Shown piece after piece: positions 1 to 6,795 of a stretch of DNA of 11,642 nt. The stretch is from contig NZ_DATJPM010000083.1 of the NCBI RefSeq assembly GCF_035506375.1, positions 1 through 11,642 on the forward strand, written 5' to 3'. The position numbers and the translations under genes are program-made. The stretch's first letter is position 1. Each line of letters begins with the position of its first letter. The stretch is from Methanocella sp. Lineage in GTDB: Archaea; Halobacteriota; Methanocellia; Methanocellales; Methanocellaceae. The notes beneath the pieces were generated by a model. That model was given only the letters and a program-made list of their open reading frames with translations. It had not been told where the DNA came from and did no database searches.

Positions 1-6
1 GATGGG

Positions 7-72
7 TACGGAGGCACCACAGAGGACACCGGTTTAATATTAACCACGGAGGACACAGAGGGCACGGAGGAC
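7..72 (+). repeat. Forward array of degenerate 9-base repeat CACRGAGGR
   Basis: Three back-to-back nonamers are visible at 45-53, 54-62 and 63-71 (CACGGAGGA, CACAGAGGG, CACGGAGGA), with further units at 7-15 and 18-26. A short AT-rich segment containing the palindrome TTAATATTAA (34-43) splits the array. No start codon or ribosome binding site supports coding. The same motif occurs in reverse orientation at about 228-340 and again at the right end of the window, so it is a dispersed intergenic repeat family of unknown function. Confidence 0.75.
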
Positions 73-210
73 TTTTAATTCCTAAAGGGGGCTGACGCCG
101 CGCGGAGCGCTCTTGCTTACCCCTCGGAGACCCCCTGCTTACTTTTATATCCTGAAGAGGGCTGACATCGGGCGGAGTGCTCTTGCTTACCCCTCGGAGA
201 CCCCTGCTGA
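71..210 (+). repeat. 70-base tandem direct repeat, two copies
   Basis: Copy 1 (71-140) and copy 2 (141-210) align at an exact 70-base offset. About eight substitutions fall in the first 40 bases. The 20 bases at 111-130 and 181-200 are identical, and copy 2 then has one C fewer near its end. Copy 1 could fold: AGGGGG (86-91) can pair with CCCCCT (131-136), and GCGC (100-103) with GCGC (107-110). The small hairpin is not preserved in copy 2, which argues against a conserved RNA fold. Origin and function are unknown. Confidence 0.85.
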
Positions 211-227
211 ATAATATTATCAGGAAA

Positions 228-340
228 CCGTGTCGCCGTGGTGTCGCCGTGCCGATCATAAAAAAGCGCCGTGTTCGCCGTGTCGCCGTGGTGAATAATA
301 AGCCGTGCCCTCCGTGGTGCCTCCGTGCCGCCGTGGTGAG
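228..340 (-). repeat. Reverse-orientation array of the 9-base repeat family
   Basis: The reverse complement of the left-end nonamer recurs here, for example at 308-316 (CCCTCCGTG) and 319-327 (GCCTCCGTG). A CGCCGTG variant is also present: TGTCGCCGTG occurs three times, at 231-240, 242-251 and 281-290. Together with the forward array at 7-72 it makes a facing arrangement around the 70-base tandem repeat. The array lies immediately downstream of the AdoMet synthetase stop codon. The run of T on the minus strand at 259-265 could serve as its terminator. Confidence 0.7.
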
Positions 341-350
341 TCCCGAGGGA

Positions 351-1463
351 TTATATCCTGCCCTTCACGAATTCCTCGGTAACGTCCGGTATGTGCTCGA
401 GCCAGTAGTCAATGGTTTGCTCGATCTTCTTTTCATCTATTTTACCGTAGATGCTCGCCGATTTTATCTGGGGCTCCTCCAGCGGGGCGCCGATGCGGCT
501 CACCAGATAGACGTAAGCCTCCTCCACGCCGTCGAAGGCGGCGATGTCCGCGGCCATCCGGCCGGCCACGATGTTATACAGCTTACCGACGTGGCTCACC
601 GGGTTCTTGCCCGCCGTCGCCTCCATGGTCATGGGCCGCCCCGGCGTTATCAGGCCATTCGGGCGATTACCTCTGCCGGTCTCGCCGTCGTCGCCCATCT
701 CGGCGGAGGTGCCGGTGACGGTCAGGTAAATGTCATCGCCTTTGTCGGCGCTGTTCACGATAGCGGATACGTCGGCCCAGCCGGGCGTCACGTAGTCGAG
801 GACTTTCTCTTCGGCACTGCGCTTTGTATCGTCGTACCGCTCCATGTCCCCGATATACTTCGAGACCATAGCGGCGGCCATCGTGAGCTGGATTCCGTCC
901 CCCTTGCGGATGCCCATGATCTTTACGTCCTCGCCGACTCCCTTTACCGAGCGTATCAGCGGCTCGATCTTCGTGACGTTCTCCTCGAGATGGCTGAAGG
1001 GCGCATAGCCCAGGCCGATGGACGTGTCGTTCGAGACGACCCGGCCCACGAGGCTTCTCAATTCAGTCGAGCCCATGCCGATGCGGGGCTCCACCGTGAA
1101 GTGGCCATTCAGGTTTTTCACTGTCTTCCCGAGGAACTTTTCCGTAGCCTCTTTTGCGATATCGTTGACCGGTATCCGGGTGCCGTCCGCATCGTCCGTG
1201 GCCCTTCCGCCTATTACAATGGCCAGGGGTCTCACGATATCGCCGCCGCCGAATTTCGGCTTCGATCGCCCGCCGATGAGCAGGACCTTATCCACGTTGT
1301 GGTGCAGTATGCTGCCGAAATGGTCTATATAATACTTACTCAGGCTCCGGGAAATGGCGTCGGATATGCCGTCGCACAGGGTATCCGGGTGTCCCAGGCC
1401 CTTTTTTTCCACGATCTCGAACTTGTTGGCGCCGTAAGGGCGAAGCAGTTGTTCAACGAGCAC
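351..1463 (-). CDS. mat: S-adenosylmethionine synthetase, archaeal type
   Basis: Makes S-adenosylmethionine from methionine and ATP in the cytoplasm, releasing phosphate and pyrophosphate. The protein has 370 residues. Family hallmarks of the archaeal AdoMet synthetase (PF01941 type) are visible: GHPD at 24-27, HHN at 54-56, KFGGG at 70-74, the glycine- and acid-rich GTSAEMGDDG at 251-260, GRGNRPNGLITPGRP at 263-277 and GKNPVSHVGK at 285-294. The start is GTG, chosen because GGAGG lies seven bases before it and an in-frame stop follows 12 codons upstream. At 370 residues it is shorter than the roughly 400 usual for archaeal enzymes I remember; the shortening is internal, around residues 88-145, not a truncation. 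It follows scpB by 59 bases. Family assignment is firm. Whether it is the housekeeping enzyme or a divergent paralogue is not decided by the sequence. Confidence 0.92.
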   Translation of the reverse strand: MLVEQLLRPYGANKFEIVEKKGLGHPDTLCDGISDAISRSLSKYYIDHFGSILHHNVDKVLLIGGRSKPKFGGGDIVRPLAIVIGGRATDDADGTRIPVNDIAKEATEKFLGKTVKNLNGHFTVEPRIGMGSTELRSLVGRVVSNDTSIGLGYAPFSHLEENVTKIEPLIRSVKGVGEDVKIMGIRKGDGIQLTMAAAMVSKYIGDMERYDDTKRSAEEKVLDYVTPGWADVSAIVNSADKGDDIYLTVTGTSAEMGDDGETGRGNRPNGLITPGRPMTMEATAGKNPVSHVGKLYNIVAGRMAADIAAFDGVEEAYVYLVSRIGAPLEEPQIKSASIYGKIDEKKIEQTIDYWLEHIPDVTEEFVKGRI

Positions 1464-1470
1464 ACGAAGG

Positions 1471-1475
1471 CCTCC
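1471..1475 (-). promoter_or_regulatory. Ribosome binding site of mat that fixes its GTG start
   Basis: The minus strand reads GGAGG here, seven bases before the GTG at 1463-1461. No ATG or GTG in good register with a ribosome binding site exists between the upstream in-frame stop and this GTG, so the site decides the start. Confidence 0.8.
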
Positions 1476-1493
1476 GGTAATTACATGTTTAAT

Positions 1494-1519
1494 GTACTAT
1501 AATAAAAAAGCTACTATAA
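1494..1519 (-). promoter_or_regulatory. Possible mat promoter with paired 8-base repeat, also a T-tract after scpB
   Basis: On the minus strand the 59-base gap after scpB contains an AT-rich TTTTTTATTATAG stretch centred near 1503, about 40 bases before the mat start. An archaeal TATA box there would place the transcript start near 1477 and leave a short leader containing the ribosome binding site. The 8-mer TACTATAA (plus-strand reading) occurs twice, at 1495-1502 and 1512-1519, on either side of the T-tract. The same T-tract could instead be a terminator for the smc-scpA-scpB transcript. Confidence 0.4.
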
Positions 1520-1522
1520 GGG

Positions 1523-2110
1523 CTACTTCACGGTGGGCATGAGCTTGCTGACGGCGTCGAAGGCATTATTATCAGGCACCTTCGAGTCGATCCACTTCGT
1601 GAGAGACTCTTTTTTAAGCTTCGCCTTCTTCATGATCTGATTTTTAATCGATTGCACGTCGCCCTTTGTAAGCCCGAAGTAGTCGCAAAAGGCGTCGGTC
1701 GTCGTGAGCTCGTAGGACCGCCCGACGCGCTTCTTCGCGATAAGGCCTTTCTCAAGGAGCATGGCCACGTGCTCGTAGGCGGCCTGGCCCCGGATATCGA
1801 CGAGATCCGACTGCTGGAGGGGCTGATAGTAGGCGATGACGGATAGCGTCCGTAGCGCGGGGGCTCTCAGCTCGCCAGGCGAAAAGCCGACCACGCGCTC
1901 GGCGTATTCGGGCTTCAGCTGAAGAGCGTACTTACCCTCAAGCCTGACCACCTCGAGGGGCGAGTTCCGCTCCCGGTACTCCTCCATGAGTTTCTCCGCC
2001 AGCGAATTAATGTAGGTGTTCGAGCGGTTCAGCAGGGTTTTTAACTGGGCTTCGCCGACGGGCTTCCCGGCCGAGAACAGGGCGGCTTCCAGCAGGCATT
2101 TCTCATCCAT
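1523..2110 (-). CDS. scpB: Segregation and condensation protein ScpB
   Basis: Winged-helix subunit that binds the kleisin ScpA in the SMC condensin complex and supports chromosome compaction and segregation. The 195-residue protein has two predicted winged-helix regions, roughly 1-75 and 82-147. The second carries the best family signature: LRTLSVIAYYQPLQQSDLVDIRG (87-108), followed by LLEKGLIAKKRVGRSYELTTTDAFCDYFGL (118-147). A lysine-rich tail follows (about 160-195). The length is typical of the family. The ATG lies inside the end of scpA (8-base overlap), and GGAGG sits 10 bases upstream within the scpA reading frame, so translation is coupled. It is the last of the three overlapping condensin genes. 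Many archaea have a reduced or unrecognisable ScpB; here the similarity to the bacterial family is plain. Confidence 0.93.
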   Translation of the reverse strand: MDEKCLLEAALFSAGKPVGEAQLKTLLNRSNTYINSLAEKLMEEYRERNSPLEVVRLEGKYALQLKPEYAERVVGFSPGELRAPALRTLSVIAYYQPLQQSDLVDIRGQAAYEHVAMLLEKGLIAKKRVGRSYELTTTDAFCDYFGLTKGDVQSIKNQIMKKAKLKKESLTKWIDSKVPDNNAFDAVSKLMPTVK

Positions 2111-2792
2111 TCGGCGGCGACCTCCGGATGAAAATGTCCTCGAACAGGACCTCCTGTGTGAGCGTGACGTACTTGCGGTTCGCTAAAAAGAGCAGCGGCA
2201 GGTACACGTCCACGATGCCGTGGGGCGTCGGGTCCTTTACTAATTCGGAGAACATGACGAACTCCCGGTAGGCGAACTCCCGGTCCAGGATACCGGTCAT
2301 GTCTATGATGCTCGCCTCGATGTCCTCGTTGTGGGCGATGCCCAGGACTTCCTCTATGGTCTTCCGCGGGGGCTTCTCGATCTTGAGGGCTTTCCGCATG
2401 TGCGAGGCATCCCTTGTGGCCACGGCCCGCTGCAATTCCGTAATTAATTCCTGCAGCGTGACGGGCCTGGCGACGGCGTTCCTCTGCCTGGGCTCCAGCA
2501 TCGGATAGTCCTCGGGCTCCAGGTCGAAGTCGGGGAGGTAATCGTCCTCGGGCTCTGGCGGAGGAGCGTTCACGAGCACGTCGGACTTCATGCGCAATAA
2601 TATAGAAGCGTACAGCAGCGTCCTCGCGGAAGCCCGCAGGTCGATCTTCTCGCGCTCCACGATCCGGGCCAGGAACTTGTCGGTGACGTCGATGATGTCG
2701 ATGTTCCAGGGGTCGATCTCGCCGGCCCTGGCCATCTCCAGCAGGATCTCGATGGACTCTTCCTGGTGCTGTACCATTGCCTCAATCTGCAC
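2103..2792 (-). CDS. scpA: Segregation and condensation protein ScpA (kleisin)
   Basis: Kleisin that bridges the head and neck of an SMC dimer and recruits ScpB. The 229 residues show the ScpA layout. The N-terminal helical region that contacts the SMC neck includes ILLEMARAGEIDPWNIDIIDVTDKFL (16-41), followed by a helix with LLYASILLRMKSD (59-71). An acidic, proline-rich linker (about 77-101) comes next, then a middle helical part. The C-terminal winged helix that meets the other SMC head includes IVDVYLPLLFLANRKYVTLTQEVLFEDIFI (193-222). The GTG start overlaps the end of smc by 11 bases. An alternative is the ATG five codons later (2777), which has GAGG only two bases before it; the GTG has a looser purine-rich GGGGTGAAG ahead of it. 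Function is confident, the exact start less so. Confidence 0.93.
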   Translation of the reverse strand: MQIEAMVQHQEESIEILLEMARAGEIDPWNIDIIDVTDKFLARIVEREKIDLRASARTLLYASILLRMKSDVLVNAPPPEPEDDYLPDFDLEPEDYPMLEPRQRNAVARPVTLQELITELQRAVATRDASHMRKALKIEKPPRKTIEEVLGIAHNEDIEASIIDMTGILDREFAYREFVMFSELVKDPTPHGIVDVYLPLLFLANRKYVTLTQEVLFEDIFIRRSPPNG

Positions 2793-5700
2793 GGAGCTTC
2801 ACCCCCGTGATGCTGGAGATGTTGTTCTCCTGCATGGCGATGCCGATGGTGCGGTTGGCCGACTCGATCATGGGCTTCCGCAGGGAGACGACGATGAACT
2901 GGGCGTTGTCCGCGAGCTTCTTGATCATGCGGGCGACCCGCTCTGCGTTCGCGCCGTCCAGGAACATGTCGATCTCGTCGAAAACATAAAACGGCGCGGG
3001 CCGGTACCGCTGGATCGAGAAGATGAATGCCAGGGCCGTGAGGCTCTTTTCGCCGCCCGACATGGCCTCGAGCCGGTGGAGCGCCTTACCATGGGGCTGG
3101 GCGTGGATGGTGAGGCCGCCGGCGAACGGGTCCTCCGCGTTCTCCAGGATGAGCTCGCCGAAGCCGTCAGACAGCTCGTTGAAGATCGCCTTGAAGTGCT
3201 CGTTGATGGCGTTAAAGGTCGTTAGGAACGTCTCCTTTTTCATGGTCTTGTAATGCTCGATCTTCTCCAGGATGTTCTCGCGTTCCTTTTGCAGCGTGTC
3301 CCGCTTGCCCGTAAGCTCGGTGAGCCGGGCCTGGACGCTGTCGTACTCCGTGATGGAGAGCATGTTGACCGGCTCCAGCGCCTGCATCTTCTTTTCGAGC
3401 TGGGATATGCTTGACCTGACCTTGTCCACGGGGGGCACCTCCTCGGAAGGCTGGACGCCGCGCTCCTGCACCGTCTTCTCGAGCGCCTTGATCTTATCCA
3501 GGCTCTCCTCTCTCGTTATTTCAAGGGAGTTCAGCATGCCGGTCAGCCGCTCCAGCTGGCGCCTCGCGTCGTAAAGGTCGTGGTCCGCCTCCGTCAGCGC
3601 ATCCGACATCTCTTCGCGCTGCTTCTTCATGCCGGCGAGCTCCTTCTCTATGGCCTTTTCACGCTTCGTGAGCTCCTCGACGCTCTGCTCGTGGGCTTTT
3701 ATCTGCACCTCGTTCTGGGAGATCTTTTCCTTCAGGGCGGCGATGTTCTGGTCGATCTGCTCGCCGCGGCCCTTGCTCTCCTGGATACGGGCGTTGATGT
3801 AATTCTGCTCCATTTTGAGGGAGGCGATGGCCGCTTCCGTGTCCCGGAGCCGGCCGTCGAGGCGCTTCATCTCGTCCTCGATGCGTGCCGCCTCTTCGGT
3901 GAGTGCCGGCACCTCGGAGCCCTTCAGCTCCTCCTCAAGCTTCCCCGCCTCGGCGCCTATGGTAGTGATCTCGCCATCCGCTTTGGAGATGGCCTCCTCG
4001 GCGCCGATCAGCTCGTCCCGGAGCTTCCGGCGGTCCTCGCGCAGCGTCTGAATGGCGGCTTCCTTTTCTTTTATGACGGCATCGAGCCTCGTGAGGCGTC
4101 CGGCCAGCTCTTCCTTGCGGGCGTTGAGCCTGGATGCCTGCGTCTCGATATCCGAACGGTCCTTCTTGAGGGTGTAGATATGGCCGTCGATGGACTCGAC
4201 CTTTTTCAGGACGGCGTCGCGGCTGGCCTCGAGGATCGTGATCTGTTCCGCCAGTTCCTTGATGTGCTCCTCTTCGGAGGCTTTGAATTTTAGTTTCGTG
4301 CGGGAGCGGTAGCCGCCGGTCATGGCGCCGCTCTTCTCTATTAAATCGCCGTCCAGCGTGACCATGCGGCCCGTGCCGATGAGGCGGCGGGCGGTCTCCA
4401 GCGTGTCCACGACGAGCGTATCGCCGAACACGTACCAGAAGGCGGGATCGAACTTCGCGTCGAACTGGACCAGGTTTATGGCATAATCGATGACTCCGGG
4501 CTCCCGGATGTTGCGCAGCTGGACCCTCTGGCGCATCTTGTTGAGCGGTAAAAAGGTCGCCGTGCCCTGCTTTCGGCCTTTCAGGTAGTAGATACAGCGG
4601 GCGGCGTCCTCGTCGTTATCCACGACGATGTTCTGCATGCGGTTACCGGCTGCCACTTCCAGGGCAGTGGCGTACTCCTGGTCCACCTTGCCTAATTCGG
4701 CAATGGTGCCGTATATGCCCGGCAGCTCGTGCGAGTTGCGGGCGCTGATGATGGCCCCGACGGCCTCGCTATACCCGTCCAGGTCCTCGTAGGCCCGGAC
4801 CCGGGCCTCAGCTTTAGCGTACTCTTCCTGCAGCCTGCGCAGCTTCTCCTCTACGCCGTGCTGCTCGGCCTTCGCCCGTGACCGCGCCCCGTCCATATCG
4901 TTAATGTCCGCCATCAATGCCTGGCTGCGGCGCTGCAATTCCGCGACGTCCTTCTCCAGGTTCCCGGACTCGACGCGGGCCTCCTCGATACGGCTCCTGC
5001 TGGACGTGATCTCCGTCCCGGCGTCCTGCTCCTCGTCCTGCTTGCGGCGTGCCGCGTCCAGTATGCGATCCTTTTCCCGTAATTTCTCGTTCCTCAGGTT
5101 ACGTGAGGCCTCCAGGGCCGCCTTGATCTCGGCCAGGCGGGTCCGGACGCCGGCGAACCGCTCGTCGATGGCCGAGATCTTCTTCTGCACCTCGTCCAGG
5201 CCGGCCGTGCAGAATCCCATCTCGCTGGTAAGGCTTAGCTTCCGCTTCTCCTCTTCGGCGATCTTGCCGTCGTACTCCTCGATCTGGCCCTTCGCCTTTT
5301 CCGTCTCCAGGAAGAGCTTTTGTTTTTCCGCGTCCCTGTTCGTTATTTCTGACCTTGAGAAATCGATGATGTTGATGCAGGCCTTGATGCCGGCGCGGGC
5401 CTCCTCGATCTGCCTGCGGATCTGGATCTGCTCGCCCTCGCCCTTATCCGTGATGGTGGCGTTGAGGGCCTTGATGTCGTCCTTGAGCTTCTGCACCGCG
5501 GCGCTCTTCTTGTCCACGTCGGCCGTGATGGACGCCCTCTTCTCGGTCTTGTCCCGGATGTCGTCCAGCAGGGAGTCCAGAAGCTGCTGCGCCTCCTTAA
5601 GCTCGGACAGGACTAAATAGCCCTCATTTTTTATTTTCTCGTCCCGGTATGACTGGTACAATAATGCCTGGTCGCGCTCAGCCTTCAACTGAGTCAGGCG

Positions 5701-6303
5701 GGCCTCGACCTCGGCGATGATGATGGCGACGCGGTCGATGCGCTCCCGGACGATGTCCAGCTCGCTCAACGCCTTATCGGTCTTCTCGTCGAACTCTGCC
5801 GTGCCGGCGATCTCGTCGATGAACTTGCGCCGCTCGAAGTCGCTGACCTCGATGATGCGGGTGACGTCGCCCTGCATGACCACGTTGTATCCGTCGGGCG
5901 ATATCTTCGCCTTGAGGAGCTGCTCATGGATCTCCGAGAGCGAGACGGGCTTGTCGTTGAAATAGTAGTAAGAGTAATAGCCGCTGTCGCTGGACTTGAT
6001 GCGCCGGGTGACCGTGATCTCGTCCTGGTCGATGGGCATCTCCCGGTCCGTGTTGTCGAACCGGATGGTGACATCGGCCGTTCCCGTGCTCTTGCCGTTG
6101 ACGCTGTAGATGAGATCGGTCAGCTTTTCGGCACGCATGGAGCGGGAGTTCGACAGGCCCAGGCAAAAGAGTATGCTATCGATGATGTTACTTTTCCCCG
6201 ACCCGTTGGGGCCGCTGATGGTGGTAAAATCATCGAAGAAGGGTATTTTGGCCTTACGGCCGAACGATTTGAAGTTGTTCAGCTCGATCTCTTTGATGTG
6301 CAT
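2782..6303 (-). CDS. smc: Chromosome segregation ATPase SMC
   Basis: Large ATPase that dimerises into a ring, forms condensin with ScpA and ScpB, and organises the chromosome. All parts of a full-length SMC are present in 1173 residues. Walker A is GPNGSGKS (31-38) and the Q-loop glutamine is near 144. The first coiled-coil arm runs about 165-505. The hinge is about 520-665, with LPGIYGTIAELGKV near its start and KSGAMTGGYR (657-666) at its end. The returning coiled coil runs about 670-1015. The signature motif SGGEKS starts at 1082, Walker B is FYVFDEID with the catalytic glutamate at 1110, and the D-loop is LDGAN at 1115-1119. The switch segment reads VSLRK rather than the bacterial THRK, a form I associate with archaeal and eukaryotic SMCs. 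The start is 12 bases after the stop of the small upstream gene with no clear ribosome binding site, which suggests reinitiation after that gene. No break was seen. Confidence 0.98.
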   Translation of the reverse strand: MHIKEIELNNFKSFGRKAKIPFFDDFTTISGPNGSGKSNIIDSILFCLGLSNSRSMRAEKLTDLIYSVNGKSTGTADVTIRFDNTDREMPIDQDEITVTRRIKSSDSGYYSYYYFNDKPVSLSEIHEQLLKAKISPDGYNVVMQGDVTRIIEVSDFERRKFIDEIAGTAEFDEKTDKALSELDIVRERIDRVAIIIAEVEARLTQLKAERDQALLYQSYRDEKIKNEGYLVLSELKEAQQLLDSLLDDIRDKTEKRASITADVDKKSAAVQKLKDDIKALNATITDKGEGEQIQIRRQIEEARAGIKACINIIDFSRSEITNRDAEKQKLFLETEKAKGQIEEYDGKIAEEEKRKLSLTSEMGFCTAGLDEVQKKISAIDERFAGVRTRLAEIKAALEASRNLRNEKLREKDRILDAARRKQDEEQDAGTEITSSRSRIEEARVESGNLEKDVAELQRRSQALMADINDMDGARSRAKAEQHGVEEKLRRLQEEYAKAEARVRAYEDLDGYSEAVGAIISARNSHELPGIYGTIAELGKVDQEYATALEVAAGNRMQNIVVDNDEDAARCIYYLKGRKQGTATFLPLNKMRQRVQLRNIREPGVIDYAINLVQFDAKFDPAFWYVFGDTLVVDTLETARRLIGTGRMVTLDGDLIEKSGAMTGGYRSRTKLKFKASEEEHIKELAEQITILEASRDAVLKKVESIDGHIYTLKKDRSDIETQASRLNARKEELAGRLTRLDAVIKEKEAAIQTLREDRRKLRDELIGAEEAISKADGEITTIGAEAGKLEEELKGSEVPALTEEAARIEDEMKRLDGRLRDTEAAIASLKMEQNYINARIQESKGRGEQIDQNIAALKEKISQNEVQIKAHEQSVEELTKREKAIEKELAGMKKQREEMSDALTEADHDLYDARRQLERLTGMLNSLEITREESLDKIKALEKTVQERGVQPSEEVPPVDKVRSSISQLEKKMQALEPVNMLSITEYDSVQARLTELTGKRDTLQKERENILEKIEHYKTMKKETFLTTFNAINEHFKAIFNELSDGFGELILENAEDPFAGGLTIHAQPHGKALHRLEAMSGGEKSLTALAFIFSIQRYRPAPFYVFDEIDMFLDGANAERVARMIKKLADNAQFIVVSLRKPMIESANRTIGIAMQENNISSITGVKLRAD

Positions 6304-6315
6304 AGTGACAGAAGC

Positions 6316-6720
6316 TTATGAGTTCTTGCTCAGGTGGAAGAACCTGGTGGCGTCGCTCTGGTTATGGCCGTCTTCCTTAATATCCTTCTGGTTGGCGGCG
6401 AACTTGTCGAAGGGCTGGTCGTCCGGAGGCACGCCCGGCGACGATAAGTCCTCTTCCGGATAGCCTTCCTCGGCCGCGTTCGACAGGTTCATGAGCATCG
6501 TGCTCAGGGCGCCTTCAAGAGCCCCGACCTTTTTCATTACCTCTGATAAGGCTATCTGTGTTTCCTTGACCTCAGACTCAAGGTGGTCGACCTTTTCCGA
6601 GAGGGATTTCACGTCGCCGCCCGCGTTGAGCTCCTTCTTCAGGGAATGGATCTCATCGTCCTTTTCCTTCAGCCTCTGCTCTAATCGCCCGAGCACAATC
6701 TCCTTCATATCCCCTTCCAT
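6316..6720 (-). CDS. Small coiled-coil protein encoded directly before smc
   Basis: Unrecognised 134-residue protein. Residues about 6-80 are charged and heptad-like with regularly spaced leucine, isoleucine and valine (for example LGRLEQRLKEKDDEIHSL and LSEKVDHLESEV), which predicts a coiled coil. Residues 82-125 are acidic and rich in proline, glycine and asparagine, hence probably disordered, ending in a short RFFHLSKNS tail. There is no signal peptide or membrane segment. It is the first gene of the smc transcript and stops 12 bases before smc, so it may be made with SMC. An SMC-associated or structural role is inference from position and coiled-coil content only. The ATG at 6720 fits a short leader after the TATA-like box. 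The ATG at 6708 has GGAAGGGG just before it but very close spacing, so the true start could be four codons later. Confidence 0.8.
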   Translation of the reverse strand: MEGDMKEIVLGRLEQRLKEKDDEIHSLKKELNAGGDVKSLSEKVDHLESEVKETQIALSEVMKKVGALEGALSTMLMNLSNAAEEGYPEEDLSSPGVPPDDQPFDKFAANQKDIKEDGHNQSDATRFFHLSKNS

Positions 6721-6750
6721 TGTAAACCCTTAGTTGATTAAAACGAAGTT

Positions 6751-6763
6751 AAAATATATATCT
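6751..6763 (-). promoter_or_regulatory. TATA-like promoter box for the smc transcript
   Basis: The minus strand reads AGATATATATTTT here. With transcription starting about 25 bases downstream of the box centre, the transcript would begin near 6731 and have a leader of about 10 bases before the ATG at 6720. This is the only strong TATA-like element upstream of the small coiled-coil gene and smc. Confidence 0.55.
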
Positions 6764-6778
6764 GTTGCCCTGAACGGT

Positions 6779-6784
6779 AAAAAA
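6779..6784 (-). terminator. T-tract terminator candidate after the DUF3160 gene
   Basis: Twelve bases after the stop codon the minus strand has six consecutive T preceded by a GC-rich stretch. Archaeal transcription often ends at such T-runs without a stable hairpin. It would separate this gene from the smc promoter just downstream. Confidence 0.4.
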
Positions 6785-6795
6785 GCGGGCGGACG

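Noticed and set aside
71..210. Structured non-coding RNA or riboswitch
   Set aside because: A stem can be drawn in copy 1, but copy 2 does not keep the pairing through compensating changes, and the element lies downstream of mat rather than in a leader. It is kept only as a repeat.
1..350. Possible CRISPR array or small coding repeat (His-Gly-Gly-like translation)
   Set aside because: The units are 9 bases without spacers, so this is not CRISPR. The in-frame translation has no start codon with a ribosome binding site and is interrupted by AT-rich segments.
177..1502. Long plus-strand open frame (441 codons) opposite the AdoMet synthetase
   Set aside because: It runs antisense to a gene with unmistakable family motifs. 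Its translation is low-complexity with no recognisable domain, it begins inside repeats, and it reflects the high G+C third-position bias of the real gene.
2590..6463. Several plus-strand open frames of 70-240 codons opposite scpA, smc and the small coiled-coil gene
   Set aside because: All lie antisense to well-supported genes, are rich in Ser/Arg or Leu/Val as expected from reversed coding sequence, and lack ribosome binding sites or domains.
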